This document shows, piece after piece, positions 36,468-45,618 of a stretch of 64,000 bases of DNA. A model generated the notes under the pieces. The model searched no databases. It had not been told where the DNA came from and worked only from the letters and a program-made list of their open reading frames with translations. Each line of letters starts with the position of its first letter. The stretch's first letter is position 1. A program made the translations under genes and the position numbers. This DNA comes from CAVQJU01 sp963754955 (GTDB lineage Bacteria; Acidobacteriota; Vicinamibacteria; Vicinamibacterales; CAVVIG01), in assembly GCA_963754955.1 (NCBI GenBank), contig CAVWHY010000001.1:62001-126000 (forward strand). The letters are read 5' to 3'.

Positions 36468-38204
36468 CTACGGCAGCGCGAACACGAAAATATTCGGGCC
36501 GATGCCGGTCTTCAGCTCCGGCGTCAGGCCGCGCGTGGAGTTAGCCTCGAGCGACGGGCCGACAATGGCCGCGACGTACTGCTTCCCGGCGACCGCGAAG
36601 CTGATCGGATAGCCGCTCGCGGGCGAGCCGACGATCGTCTCCCACAACACCGCCCCCGACTTGTCGTCGAGCGCCTTGAACCGGCCGTTCGAGTCGCCGC
36701 CGAACACCAGACCGCCGCCGGTGGCGACCAGCGAGAGCATGCCCGCCCGCTGCTCGTGTTTCCACATCGTCTGCCCCGTTTCGGCGGAGATCGACCACAC
36801 GGTGCCGACCTTGTCGGCACCGATCGAGAATTCCTGCTTCATCTGGATGCCGTACACCTTCGACGGGTCGCGCGTATCGACCGTCGTCGTGGCGTTCATG
36901 CACATGTTCTGCATCGGCATGTACATCGCGTTGGTCAGCGGGCTGTACGCGCCGGCCGGCCAGTTCTTTCCGCCGCTGCTGCCGGGGCAGACGAACTTTT
37001 CTTCGTTGATCTTCGTGAACAGCACTTCGGGGTTGACGGTCACGCTGCCCGTCGCGCCGTCGATGTTGCTGATGACGTTCTGCATCACGGTCGGCCGCGC
37101 CCAGAGGAACTCGCCCGTCTGCCGATCCAGGGTATACACGACGCCCGTCTTGCCGGGGATGCCGGTGATGACCTTGCGGCGCTCCCCTGCTTTGACGCGC
37201 GGGTTGATCCAGCGCACGTCGCTCGCGCGCGGCGCGACGACGGTGTCCACGAGCAGGCGCTCGAACGGATGATCGAGGTCCCAGTGATCGACGATGTGCT
37301 GGTAGTACCAGGTGATCTTGCCGGTGTCGGCGTTAATGGCCAGCGTGCAGTTGTGATAGAGGTGCTGCTTGTCGTTGCCGCCGAGCGTGAACTTCGGCGC
37401 GGGGATCGTCACCGACGTGCCGATGTAGATCAGGTTCAGCTCAGGATCGTAGCTCGGCGTCATCCAGGTGCCGACGTGCCAGCGCTGTTCCATCGGCACG
37501 TCGCCCCACGATTCGTAGCCCGGCTCGCCCGGCCCGGGAATCGTGTGGAACCGCCACAACTCCTTGCCGGTTTTCGCATCGTGCGCCGTGACGACGCAGG
37601 AGTCGCGGCCGGCGTCGGGCTGGCACTGGCGGCCCGTGATCAGCTTGCCGTTGGCGACGATCGGGCCGCCGCTCGTGGGCGCGCGCTTGTTCGCGTCGAG
37701 CACCTTCGTCTCCCACACGAGCGCGCCCGTCCGCGCGTTGAGCGCGTAGACGAAGTTGTCCGAGCTCGAGTTCAGGATCAGATCGCCCCACATCGCGAGC
37801 GTGCGGCTCGTCTTCGGCCGAACGCCTTCAGGGAGCTTGCGGCGGTATTCCCAGATCAGGTCCCCGGTGGTCGCGTCCACGGCCTGGATGTTGTCGCCCG
37901 GGTTCGGGATGAACATCATGCCGTCGTGGACGAGCGGCGTGCCCTCCTGGTTGCCCGGACCGATGAGCCCGCGCGTCCAGACCATCTTCAGCCGGGAGAC
38001 GTTCGTGCGATTGATCTGGTTGAGCGGGCTGTAGCCCCAGCCATCGAGCGTGCGCCGCCAGGCCAGCCAATCGCCCGGCTCCGGCTTCTGCAGCATCGCG
38101 TCGGTCACCGGCACGTACTTGCGCTCGCTCTGCCCGCGGCCGATCGCGACGGCGCCGGCGATCATCAACGCGCACACGGCAATTCTGCTCGTCAACCTCT
38201 GCAT
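36468..38204 (-). CDS. PQQ-dependent alcohol/methanol-dehydrogenase-like quinoprotein
   Basis: 578 residues. Signal peptide ends near IGRGQS. Quinoprotein landmarks: GWGYSPLNQINRTNVSRLK, ATTGDLIWEYRRKLPEGV, WDLDHPFERLLVDT, DKQHLYHNCTLAINADTGK, and GAYSPLTNAMYMPMQNMCM. I do not see the adjacent Cys-Cys pair that contacts PQQ in classic methanol dehydrogenases. No haem motif is present, so electrons must go to a separate cytochrome. The start is at 38204; the divergent carboxylesterase starts at 38305. Confidence 0.88.
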   Translation of the reverse strand: MQRLTSRIAVCALMIAGAVAIGRGQSERKYVPVTDAMLQKPEPGDWLAWRRTLDGWGYSPLNQINRTNVSRLKMVWTRGLIGPGNQEGTPLVHDGMMFIPNPGDNIQAVDATTGDLIWEYRRKLPEGVRPKTSRTLAMWGDLILNSSSDNFVYALNARTGALVWETKVLDANKRAPTSGGPIVANGKLITGRQCQPDAGRDSCVVTAHDAKTGKELWRFHTIPGPGEPGYESWGDVPMEQRWHVGTWMTPSYDPELNLIYIGTSVTIPAPKFTLGGNDKQHLYHNCTLAINADTGKITWYYQHIVDHWDLDHPFERLLVDTVVAPRASDVRWINPRVKAGERRKVITGIPGKTGVVYTLDRQTGEFLWARPTVMQNVISNIDGATGSVTVNPEVLFTKINEEKFVCPGSSGGKNWPAGAYSPLTNAMYMPMQNMCMNATTTVDTRDPSKVYGIQMKQEFSIGADKVGTVWSISAETGQTMWKHEQRAGMLSLVATGGGLVFGGDSNGRFKALDDKSGAVLWETIVGSPASGYPISFAVAGKQYVAAIVGPSLEANSTRGLTPELKTGIGPNIFVFALP

Positions 38205-38264
38205 GGGTCTTCCTCCGTGGAGTGCCGTAGACTATAGCTTAACTGTGTGTAAGAACTGGGGAAC

Positions 38265-38292
38265 AGAGGTTAGAGGTTAGAGGTTAGAGGTT
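38265..38292 (+). repeat. Four tandem 7-bp AGAGGTT units
   Basis: AGAGGTT is repeated four times without change at 38265-38292, followed by AGGG. It sits between the divergent quinoprotein gene (start 38204) and carboxylesterase gene (start 38305). A degenerate minus-strand version (AGAGGTCAGAGGTCTAGAGG) lies at about 61660-61690 in another intergenic gap. Confidence 0.75.
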
Positions 38293-38304
38293 AGGGCTGG
38301 GGGC

Positions 38305-39900
38305 TTGGGGAAAACGCTCGCGTCGATTTGCGTCGGCTTCACACTCGTCACGGCCGTCGTGCTGCCGGCGGCGACCACCGAACCGGTGCGTACGGATGCG
38401 GGACTGATCGCGCCCGCCGCGAATTCGCCCGATGGCGTGCGCGTGTTTCGCGGCATTCCGTTCGGCGCGCCGCCGATCGGTCCGCTGCGCTGGAAGGCGC
38501 CGCAGCCGGTCGCGCCCTGGAGACGGCGTGCGCAAGGCTGACGCGTTCGGTCCCGTCTGCGTGCAGCCGAAAGGTGTCGGCCGTCTGAACGTCTCCGTCG
38601 ACATGCCCGACTCGCCGAAGGCCGACGAAGACTGCCTCTATCTCAACGTGTGGACGGGCGCCGCGCGCGCGACCGAACGGCGGCCGGTCATGGTCTGGAT
38701 TTTCGGCGGCGCCTACACCGAAGGCGCCGGATCGAGCCGTCACAACGACGGCGAGGCGCTCGCCCGCAAGGGCGCGGTGGTCGTCACGTTCAACTATCGG
38801 CTCGGACCGTTCGGGTTCTTCTCGCATCCCGAGTTGACAAAGGAGTCTGGCCACAACGCGTCGGGCAACCAGGCTGTTTTCGACGCGCTCGCCGCGCTCG
38901 GCTGGGTACAGAACAACATCGCCGCGTTCGGCGGCGATCCCGACAACGTCACGATCTTCGGTGAATCAGCGGGCGCGTCGCTGTCCGCGGGCCTCGTCGG
39001 GTCGCCGCTGGCCGAGCGGATTGTTCCGGCGCGCGATTTCGGAAAGCGGCGCGTGGATGGGCCTCAGCATGGCGCCGATGCGGTCGCTGGCTTCGGCCCA
39101 GGACGCGGCCGGCCGCGCCGCGTCGCCGATGCAGTCCGCGCCGCTCGCTGACCTGCGGGCAAAATCAACCGACGAGATCGTCCGGGCCCTTCGCGGCGCC
39201 GGCATGATTGTCGACGGCTGGGCGATTCCCGAAGACCTGTCCACCGTCTTCGGCACCGGTCGGCAGAACGCGGTGGACGTGCTCGTCGGATCGAACAAGG
39301 ACGAAGGATCGTTCATCCTGCGCGGCCCGACCGCCGAACTGTGGACGAGCCGCGTGCGCCAGCGTTGGGGCGACCTCGCCGACGCCTACCTGAAACTGTA
39401 TCCGGCAGGCTCCGACGAGGAAGCCGCGAAGTCGTCGGAGGCGGCGTTTTCAGACGAGATGGCGTGGCACATGCGCCTGTATGCCCGGGCGCAGGCGAAA
39501 CTCGGGAAGCAGGCGTACCTCTATTACTTCACGCACGAGCCGCCGGCCGACGCCGAGTCAGCCGAAACTGCGCGCGACGCACACGGCGGAAATTCCGTAC
39601 GTGTTCAACAACCTGAAGGCCGTACGCGTGTACCCCGACACGAGCTCGCCCGAGCTGTCGTCGGCGTCCGAAGCCGATCGGAAGCTGGCCGACATCGTGT
39701 CGTCCTACTGGGTGAACTTCGCGCGCTCTGGCAACCCGAACGGCCAGGGCCTCGCCGTGTGGCCGGCGTATCGTGACAAGGCAAGCGGCCCGGCGATGGT
39801 GCTCGACGTCGCACCGCGCGTCAGGAACGAGACCACGACCGACTCGGCCAGGCGGGAGATCTACGACAAGCTGTACGCGAAGCAGATGGCCGCCAGATAG
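38305..39900 (+). CDS. Type-B carboxylesterase (three frameshifts)
   Basis: About 530 residues when read through frame changes near 38527, 39035 and 39565. Start is TTG at 38305, followed by a signal peptide-like stretch. Landmarks: GIPFGAPPIGPLRWKAPQP, EDCLYLNVWTG, WIFGGAYTEGAG (oxyanion hole), nucleophile Ser in IFGESAGA, LFRRAISESGAW, and the catalytic His region HTAEIPYVFNNLK. The family hydrolyses carboxylic esters, usually after export. It is intact in content, so the frameshifts are probably sequence errors. Confidence 0.78.
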
Positions 39901-39921
39901 CCGTGGGCCTGTCGATACGCC

Positions 39922-40140
39922 ATGAATCTCGATCCCACGTGGGTGTTCCTGTCGCTCATTCCCGGCGGAATCGGGTTCGTCCTGTTCGTGTACGGCAAGA
40001 AGCTGTCGCGGTGGCCGCACCTCGTTGCCGGTTTGCTCCTGATGGTCTATCCGTACTTCACAACAAGCGTCGCCCCGCTGATCGGCGTGGGCGCGCTCAT
40101 TTGCGGCGCGCTGTGGTACGCGGTCCGCGCAGGCTGGTGA
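39922..40140 (+). CDS. Small two-helix membrane protein
   Basis: 72 residues with two or three hydrophobic stretches (WVFLSLIPGGIGFVLFVYG, LVAGLLLMVYPYFTTSVAP, IGVGALICGALWYAVRAG). Sequence type is that of small inner-membrane proteins widely conserved and without assigned role. The stop is at 40140 and the next gene begins at 40142, so they are co-transcribed. Confidence 0.75.
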   Translation: MNLDPTWVFLSLIPGGIGFVLFVYGKKLSRWPHLVAGLLLMVYPYFTTSVAPLIGVGALICGALWYAVRAGW

Positions 40141-40141
40141 C

Positions 40142-41349
40142 GTGGACATAGCGCGACGCACGGTCGTTCCGGTTCTGGCGGCAATCAGCTTCTCGCATCT
40201 GCTGAACGACACGATCCAGTCCTTGCTGCCGGCCATCTACCCGATTCTCAAGTCGTCCTACCACCTGAGCTTCGCGCAGGTCGGGACTCGATGACGCTGA
40301 CGCTGCAGCTGACGGCGTCGCTCCTGCAGCCCCTCGTCGGCATCTACACGGATCGGCACCACACGCCGTACTCGCTTGTGGCCGGCATGGGATTCTCCTT
40401 GATCGGGCTGCTGCTCCTGTCCGTGGCGGGCCGCCTCGGATCGCTGCTGCTGGCGGCTGGACTCGTCGGCGTCGGCTCGTCCGTCTTTCACCCCGAGTCG
40501 TCGCGCGTCGCGCGCATGGCATCCGGCGGACGGCACGGCATGGCGCAGTCGGTGTTCCAGGTCGGCGGGAATATCGGATCGGCCATGGGCCCGCTGCTCG
40601 CGGCATTCCTCGTGCTGCCTCGCGGCCAACTGAGCGTCGCCTGGTGCTCGCTCGTCGCGCTGCTGGCGATGATCGTGCTCTATCAGGTGGGCGGCTGGTA
40701 TCAGCAGCATCGTCCCGCGTCGACGATTCGGACGGTCGCATCGGCTGCGCTCCAGGAGATCGGACGTCCGGGTCTGTCGCGGAGTCGCATCTTCGTGGCG
40801 GTCGGCGTGCTCGTCGCCCTGATCTTCTCCAAGTATTTCTACCTGGCGAGCCTCAGCAGCTACTACACGTTTTATCTGATCAGCAAGTTCGGCGTGTCGG
40901 TGCGCACGGCGCAGCTCGACCTGTTCATCTTCCTCGGCTCTGTGGCCGCAGGCACCATCCTGGGCGGGCCCATCGGCGACCGCTTCGGCCGGAAGCTCGT
41001 GATCTGGGTGTCGATCCTGGGCGTATTTCCTTTCACGATGCTGCTGCCCTACGCGAACCTGTTCTGGACGCGAATCCTGACCGTCGTCATCGGGCTGATT
41101 CTCGCGTCGGCGTTCTCCGCGATTGTCGTCTACGCGCAGGAACTGGTGCCCGGACGCGTCGGCATGATCTCGGGGCTGTTCTTCGGCTTCGCGTTCGGCA
41201 TGGGCGGCCTCGGCGCCGCCGTGCTCGGGTGGCTCGCGGACGCGACGAGCATCGAGTTCGTATACCGCATCTGCGCGTTCCTGCCGTTGATCGGGGTTCT
41301 CACCGCGTTTCTGCCCGACGTAGAGCGGCACTACGTCGAGCATCACTAG
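40142..41349 (+). CDS. MFS transporter, fosmidomycin-resistance (Fsr) family (one frameshift)
   Basis: About 402 residues. The true N-terminus, read from GTG 40142 in the frame to about 40285, is FSHLLNDTIQSLLPAIYP, the Fsr signature; after a one-base frame change the rest reads MTLTLQLTASLLQPLVGIYTD onward. Twelve helices, with GGPIGDRFGRKLVIW in the middle loop. Fsr proteins export fosmidomycin and relatives. The start is 1 base after the stop of the small membrane-protein gene, indicating an operon. The stop TAG is followed at once by GGTCGGGT repeats. Confidence 0.85.
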
Positions 41350-41376
41350 GTCGGGTGGGTCGGGTAGGTCGGCCTA
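41347..41376. terminator. GGTCGGGT repeats and hairpin between convergent genes
   Basis: The sequence from the Fsr stop (TAG at 41347-41349) repeats GGTCGGGT(A/G) three times, then forms GTAGG-TCGG-CCTAC. The latter contains the stop TAG of the convergent NHL gene (41374-41376). It can serve both strands as a transcription stop. Confidence 0.6.
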
Positions 41377-42429
41377 CGAGATTCCTTTAAACGCGAACTT
41401 CTGCACGCGCTTGCTGCGGTTGATTTCCGCCGTGTAGATATTCCCTTTCGAATCGGTCGCGATCTCGTGCAGCGTCCCGAACTCGCCGGGCGCGGAGCCT
41501 GGCTTGCCGACCGTGCCCACGGTTTTCAGCGTCTGGCGGTCGAGGATGTCGATGACGTTGTTGCCGAGATCGGCGACGTAAAGGAACTGCTGCGCGCGGT
41601 CCGGCGAGAACGCCAGACCGGCCGCCGTCTGCATCGCGGGCGTCTCGGCGCCAATCGCAACCTGCTGCTTGAACTCGCCGGCGCTCGTGAACACCTGCAC
41701 GCGTTTGTTGCCGCGGTCAGCCACGTAGACGAGCCCGTCGTTGGCCACCCGAATGCTGTGGACGATAGTGAAGGGTGTGCTGCCGTTGGCGCCCCAGGTA
41801 CGTTTGAACTTGCCGGTGGCCGCATCGAACACCGCCACTCGGTGATTGCCGTATCCGTCGGCGACGAAGATCTCGTTCGACGGCCGCACGACGACCATGT
41901 CCGCAGCCTGCTTGACGTCGTCGTGATCGGCGTCGCCGGTGCTCTTCCCGCTGTGGCCGATCTGCAGGACGAATTTGCCCGCCGGCGTGAACTTGAGCAG
42001 CATGTCGTCGGACTTGCCCGGCGGCGGGGGCGTGCCCGGCGCGCTGTAGCCGTTGTTCCCGCTGATCCAGATGGCGCTCGTGCCCTCGGCGTGAATGCCG
42101 TGCTCGCGCTCGGGCCATTCGTAGCCGGCAGCCGGCCCGCCCCAGGCACTGACGAACTTGCCGCCCGCCTCGAACTCCATGACGGCGGGAGCGGCGCTGG
42201 CCCGCTGTTCGGCCGGTACGTTGCGCGGCCGATGGATGATCCAGACGTGATCGCGTCCGTCGACGGTCACCGACGAGACGTCGCCGAGGATCTTCCCTGC
42301 GGGCATGGCGGGAAACGCCGGATCGACTTCGAACTTTGGCGCCCGGCTTTGTCCCGCCGTACGATCCACTCCGCCCACGACCGCCGCAATCACGATAGCT
42401 GCGGCGGCGAAGCCCGCGCGTCGATTCAT
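41374..42429 (-). CDS. NHL-repeat beta-propeller protein, exported
   Basis: 351 residues with signal peptide (MNRRAGFAAAAIVIAAVVGG). NHL units: GDVSSVTVDGRDHVWIIHRP, SNEIFVADGYGNHRVAVFD, DGLVYVADRGNKRVQVF, and KGNIYTAEINRSKRVQKF. The architecture is a six-bladed propeller as in peptidylglycine alpha-amidating lyase-like proteins, but no catalytic Zn ligands can be confirmed. It is likely exported and binds or modifies peptides or sugars. Confidence 0.8.
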   Translation of the reverse strand: MNRRAGFAAAAIVIAAVVGGVDRTAGQSRAPKFEVDPAFPAMPAGKILGDVSSVTVDGRDHVWIIHRPRNVPAEQRASAAPAVMEFEAGGKFVSAWGGPAAGYEWPEREHGIHAEGTSAIWISGNNGYSAPGTPPPPGKSDDMLLKFTPAGKFVLQIGHSGKSTGDADHDDVKQAADMVVVRPSNEIFVADGYGNHRVAVFDAATGKFKRTWGANGSTPFTIVHSIRVANDGLVYVADRGNKRVQVFTSAGEFKQQVAIGAETPAMQTAAGLAFSPDRAQQFLYVADLGNNVIDILDRQTLKTVGTVGKPGSAPGEFGTLHEIATDSKGNIYTAEINRSKRVQKFAFKGIS

Positions 42430-42584
42430 ATCGGCCTCCAGGCGCCAACCTTACGACGCCCCGGCCGGCGATTCAAGCTGTGACGAGTATCAGCTGTGAT
42501 CCCGACCGGACCGCTCTCTTAGCACCGACATTGCCAGGCTGCAGCGATGGTCTATCACTCTTCGTGCCTTCGTGATTGCCTTTG

Positions 42585-43667
42585 TCAGCGCGCGAATGGC
42601 GCTTCGAGGTCGGCGTACGAGAAGCCGAAGTTAGGGATCGCCTCCGCGAACGATTGGCCATCGGCGAGCCGGCCCAGCAGCCGCGACCACCCGAACCCCG
42701 GTCGGTCCGCCATGACGCCCACGGCCAGCAGGCTTTCGTCGTACGCCATCTGCGCGGGGGCGGCGCCCATGTGGCCGAACCCGTGTTCGAGGTCCTTCAA
42801 CGGAATCGGCCGGCCAGGCGCCTTCATCCGCCTCCTGGCGGCCGCCGGATCGGAACCGTCGAAGAACTGGGCCAGGCCCTCGTTCAGCCACGTCGGCACC
42901 TCGCGCCGGACGATGCCGGCGATGACGGCGTGAGTGAGCTCGTGCGTCATCACCCGCTCGAAGAGTTCGGCCTGCTGCCCCGCTCCGGCAACGGGTATCC
43001 GGATGCGACCGTCATACTGCCCGCCGGCCCACTCCGGCGCGCGCGTGACATCACGAAACTGTTTTTCGGTGTACAGCACGGCGACGATGGTGCGGGATGG
43101 GTACTCGCCGAGGGTGTCGCCGATCCGGAAGAACGCGGAGTTGAACACCCTGGTCGCCTGCGCCGCGAGCGCCTCTTCCGATCGCCCTTCGAACATGACG
43201 CGGAGGCGATCGTAGCGGGTTTCGGAAAACGCGTGGTGCACATCGGCGTCGCGCCGCAGGGCCGCCAGCGCATCGGTGAGATCGGAGTCGCCTGGAATAG
43301 CCTTCAACGCGCGCTCGTAGGTACGAATCGCCAGTTCGGTGTCGCCTTCATCGAAGGCGATCTGCCCCAGCAGCATGGCGGCGCTGCCCAGCCGAGGGTT
43401 CAGCTCCAGTGCCCGCGTGAGACGGGCCATCGCCTCCTTCTGGTTGCCGCGTTCGTGCGCCGACACGCCCGCTCCCATCAGAAGGACGGGATCGTTGGGA
43501 CGGAGCGCCAGCGCTTCGGCAAACAGCTTCGCCGCCTTGTCGCTGTATCCATCGTGAATGGCCTTCCAGCCGGCGTCGTTGAGCTCGACGACCCGCGATT
43601 GGCCCTGGAGCGGTGTCAGAGACAACAGGCACAGGCAAACTGTCGCGATCGCTCCTCGTGCAGGCAT
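42585..43667 (-). CDS. TPR protein with gluzincin (peptidase MA-like) domain
   Basis: About 360 residues from MPARGAIATVCLCLLSL (signal peptide). Residues 25-125 carry TPR units (AAKLFAEALALRPNDPV, AMARLTRALELNPRLGSA, AIRTYERALKAIPGDS). The C-terminal half has the gluzincin HExxH as MTHELTHAVIAG and third ligand in WLNEGLAQFFDGS. It is probably a zinc-dependent exported peptidase. The longer upstream frame to 43760 is not needed. Confidence 0.85.
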   Translation of the reverse strand: MPARGAIATVCLCLLSLTPLQGQSRVVELNDAGWKAIHDGYSDKAAKLFAEALALRPNDPVLLMGAGVSAHERGNQKEAMARLTRALELNPRLGSAAMLLGQIAFDEGDTELAIRTYERALKAIPGDSDLTDALAALRRDADVHHAFSETRYDRLRVMFEGRSEEALAAQATRVFNSAFFRIGDTLGEYPSRTIVAVLYTEKQFRDVTRAPEWAGGQYDGRIRIPVAGAGQQAELFERVMTHELTHAVIAGIVRREVPTWLNEGLAQFFDGSDPAAARRRMKAPGRPIPLKDLEHGFGHMGAAPAQMAYDESLLAVGVMADRPGFGWSRLLGRLADGQSFAEAIPNFGFSYADLEAPFAR

Positions 43668-43774
43668 GCGCAGCGAAGTGGCAAGCGGCGTACCCGGCGG
43701 ATCGTGTGTCAGCGTGGGCGAAAATGCCCGGCGGCCGGCGAATTCCGTGCGCCGGATCACATCATGGGAGATTT

Positions 43775-43806
43775 CTCTGCGTGCTCCGCGTGCTCTGCGT
43801 TCAACG
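43775..43806. repeat. Copy of dispersed CGTTGAACGCAGAG repeat
   Basis: On the minus strand it reads CGTTGAACGCAGAG followed by CACGCGGAGCACGCAGAG, so the CGCAGAG unit recurs. Related copies lie at 9153-9182 and 35002-35089. It lies between the hydrolase stop (43818) and the start of the peptidase gene (43667), both on the minus strand. Confidence 0.7.
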
Positions 43807-43817
43807 TTGTGACATGC

Positions 43818-45002
43818 CTAGTTGACGCTCTTCTGATCCTTGTCGTACCCGAGCTTCAGCATGCCGCTCCTGGACCCGTTCACCGTCCCGGTCTTCAGCC
43901 ACTCGAGCGACGCCTCGAACAGCAGCGCGTGGTTCTTTTCCCACATCGCGTTGTGCGACGAGCACGCGAGGTCGATGAACACCTTGTCGAGCGCGGCGAG
44001 ATCGGCGTAGAACTCGCGGACCCGATCGGGCGGGACCTGCTTGTCGTGGGCGCCGGCCACCATCAACGTCGGCGTCTGGTTCTTCGAAACGGCGGCGCGG
44101 TTCCATCCCCAGCTCGGCACCGACGGCGCGCGCCGCATACCGCTGCCCCACGTCCGCCCGATGGGATCGGAGGCCACCATATCCGACCACACCGCGCTGC
44201 TGACCGCCTTGTCGTACTGGTCCGGGCAGCCGACCTGACGGTCCCAGTTCGCGTCGAATTCCTGCCGCGACTGCGTGTTGAAGACGACCGTGTCGGGGCG
44301 GGGGGCGGGTGGACCATCGCTCCCGCCGCGGGCGTACGCAGGCGCCAGCAGAACGAGGCGCTGCACGCTCTCCGGATGCTGCGCCGCATAGCCGCCGGCG
44401 CGGGGGCCGCCCTGCGACCACCCGGCCAGGTTGACGCGCTCGACATGCCGCAGCGCGCGCAGGTGCGCGACGACTGCGCCGATGTCGTTCCAGTCCGACT
44501 CAATCGTCGTCGCGCTGCCCTGAAATGACGGCGCGCACGGCGCGGCGATGAGCGCCGGCACGAAGAGCGCCTGCTGCGCGCGCGTGAGGTTGCAGGGATC
44601 GTTCATGACGGTCGGCCGCGTCGATCGGCCGTAGCCGGTGACGTCCATCGAGAACACGTCGAAGCCGCCGTGAGCCAGATAAGCCATCCAGCTGTAGTCG
44701 CCGTACGGCACATCGAACGCCACTTCCGCGGGCGTGCCCGCGCCGTGGACGAACAGCACGACGCCCGACGAGCCGTGCAGCAGCGAGCGGCCCTCGACGC
44801 GCTCGCGCACGTAGAGCTGCGCCGTCTGTCCGTTCATCGACGGCGCGGTCGACCGGACGGCGACGTAATGGTCGATGCTGAGCAACTGGGCGCTGTCGGC
44901 CACCGCCGGTGCGCCGGCGTCCGGGGTCGTGGCGCCCGGGAGGCTCGCGCAAGCGGACGCGGCAAGGGCCAGGACAAGTGGGGCAAGAGCGGTGAATCGC
45001 AT
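43818..45002 (-). CDS. Exported alpha/beta-hydrolase
   Basis: 394 residues from MRFTALAPLVLALAASACAS; the signal sequence ends in a lipobox-like SAC, so the protein may be a lipoprotein. Oxyanion motif VLFVHGAGTPAE, nucleophile Ser in LAGWSQGGPRAGG, Asp in VAGAHDKQVPPD, His in CSSHNAMWEKN. A loop with several Cys (DPCNLTRAQ, APCAPSF, VGCPDQY) hints at disulphides. Substrate unknown. The longer frame to 45392 overlaps the divergent gene and is rejected. Confidence 0.83.
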   Translation of the reverse strand: MRFTALAPLVLALAASACASLPGATTPDAGAPAVADSAQLLSIDHYVAVRSTAPSMNGQTAQLYVRERVEGRSLLHGSSGVVLFVHGAGTPAEVAFDVPYGDYSWMAYLAHGGFDVFSMDVTGYGRSTRPTVMNDPCNLTRAQQALFVPALIAAPCAPSFQGSATTIESDWNDIGAVVAHLRALRHVERVNLAGWSQGGPRAGGYAAQHPESVQRLVLLAPAYARGGSDGPPAPRPDTVVFNTQSRQEFDANWDRQVGCPDQYDKAVSSAVWSDMVASDPIGRTWGSGMRRAPSVPSWGWNRAAVSKNQTPTLMVAGAHDKQVPPDRVREFYADLAALDKVFIDLACSSHNAMWEKNHALLFEASLEWLKTGTVNGSRSGMLKLGYDKDQKSVN

Positions 45003-45117
45003 CCGGTGACGATACGCGGATTGCCGGCGTCTGTCGAGGGTCCGCGGGCAGGGTGTACAATGCGCAGGTTTCACGTGGCAGGTCGCGCGGCCCGGCGCGA
45101 CAGGAAGAGGATTTCCG

Positions 45118-45507
45118 ATGCGCCTGTTTCGTCTCCTGACCGCGGCCGCCGCCCTGCTCGTGCTGGCGGCGCCTGCGTCAGCCCAGTTCGGGCATCCCCT
45201 CAAGGGCACCTGGATCGGGGAATGGGGCCCGAACAAGGAACACGTCGTAGTCGAAATGAAGGTGACGGGCGGCGTCATCACCGGCACCGTGAACCCCGGC
45301 GCAAACGGCATCCCGATCAAGGCCGCGACGTTCGACCCGCCGACATGGAAGGTGCATCTCGAAGCCGAAGGCAAGGACAAGGCGGGGAGCACCGTCCGCT
45401 ATGTGATCGACGGCAAACTCGAAAACATCGGGGCGTATGCCCGCTTCATCACCGGCACGTGGACGCAGGGTGCGATGAAGGGCGACTTCAAGATCACCAG
45501 GACGTAG
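45118..45507 (+). CDS. Small exported beta-rich protein, unknown function
   Basis: 129 residues with a signal peptide ending in ASAQ. The mature part is beta-rich with repeated Gly and Thr: KGTWIGEWGPNKEHVVVE, TGGVITGTVNPGANGIPI, GTWTQGAMKGDFKITRT. It has the look of a calycin-like small barrel, similar to exported proteins seen widely in Acidobacteria. Function unknown. It is divergent from the hydrolase gene. Confidence 0.7.
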   Translation: MRLFRLLTAAAALLVLAAPASAQFGHPLKGTWIGEWGPNKEHVVVEMKVTGGVITGTVNPGANGIPIKAATFDPPTWKVHLEAEGKDKAGSTVRYVIDGKLENIGAYARFITGTWTQGAMKGDFKITRT

Positions 45508-45618
45508 CGGCGCATCGCTTCGGTCTTGCTGGCGGGCTGCTCCGTTCTCGCGGCCCCGGAAACGCCGTCGGAGGCTGGTTGTGATCCCGACGCCATCACT
45601 CAATACGGTCAACTCTCC

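Noticed and set aside
42576..44528. A 650-codon plus-strand frame across the TPR-peptidase and hydrolase genes
   Set aside because: It lies opposite two genes with intact signal peptides and catalytic motifs; its own translation has no recognisable domain.
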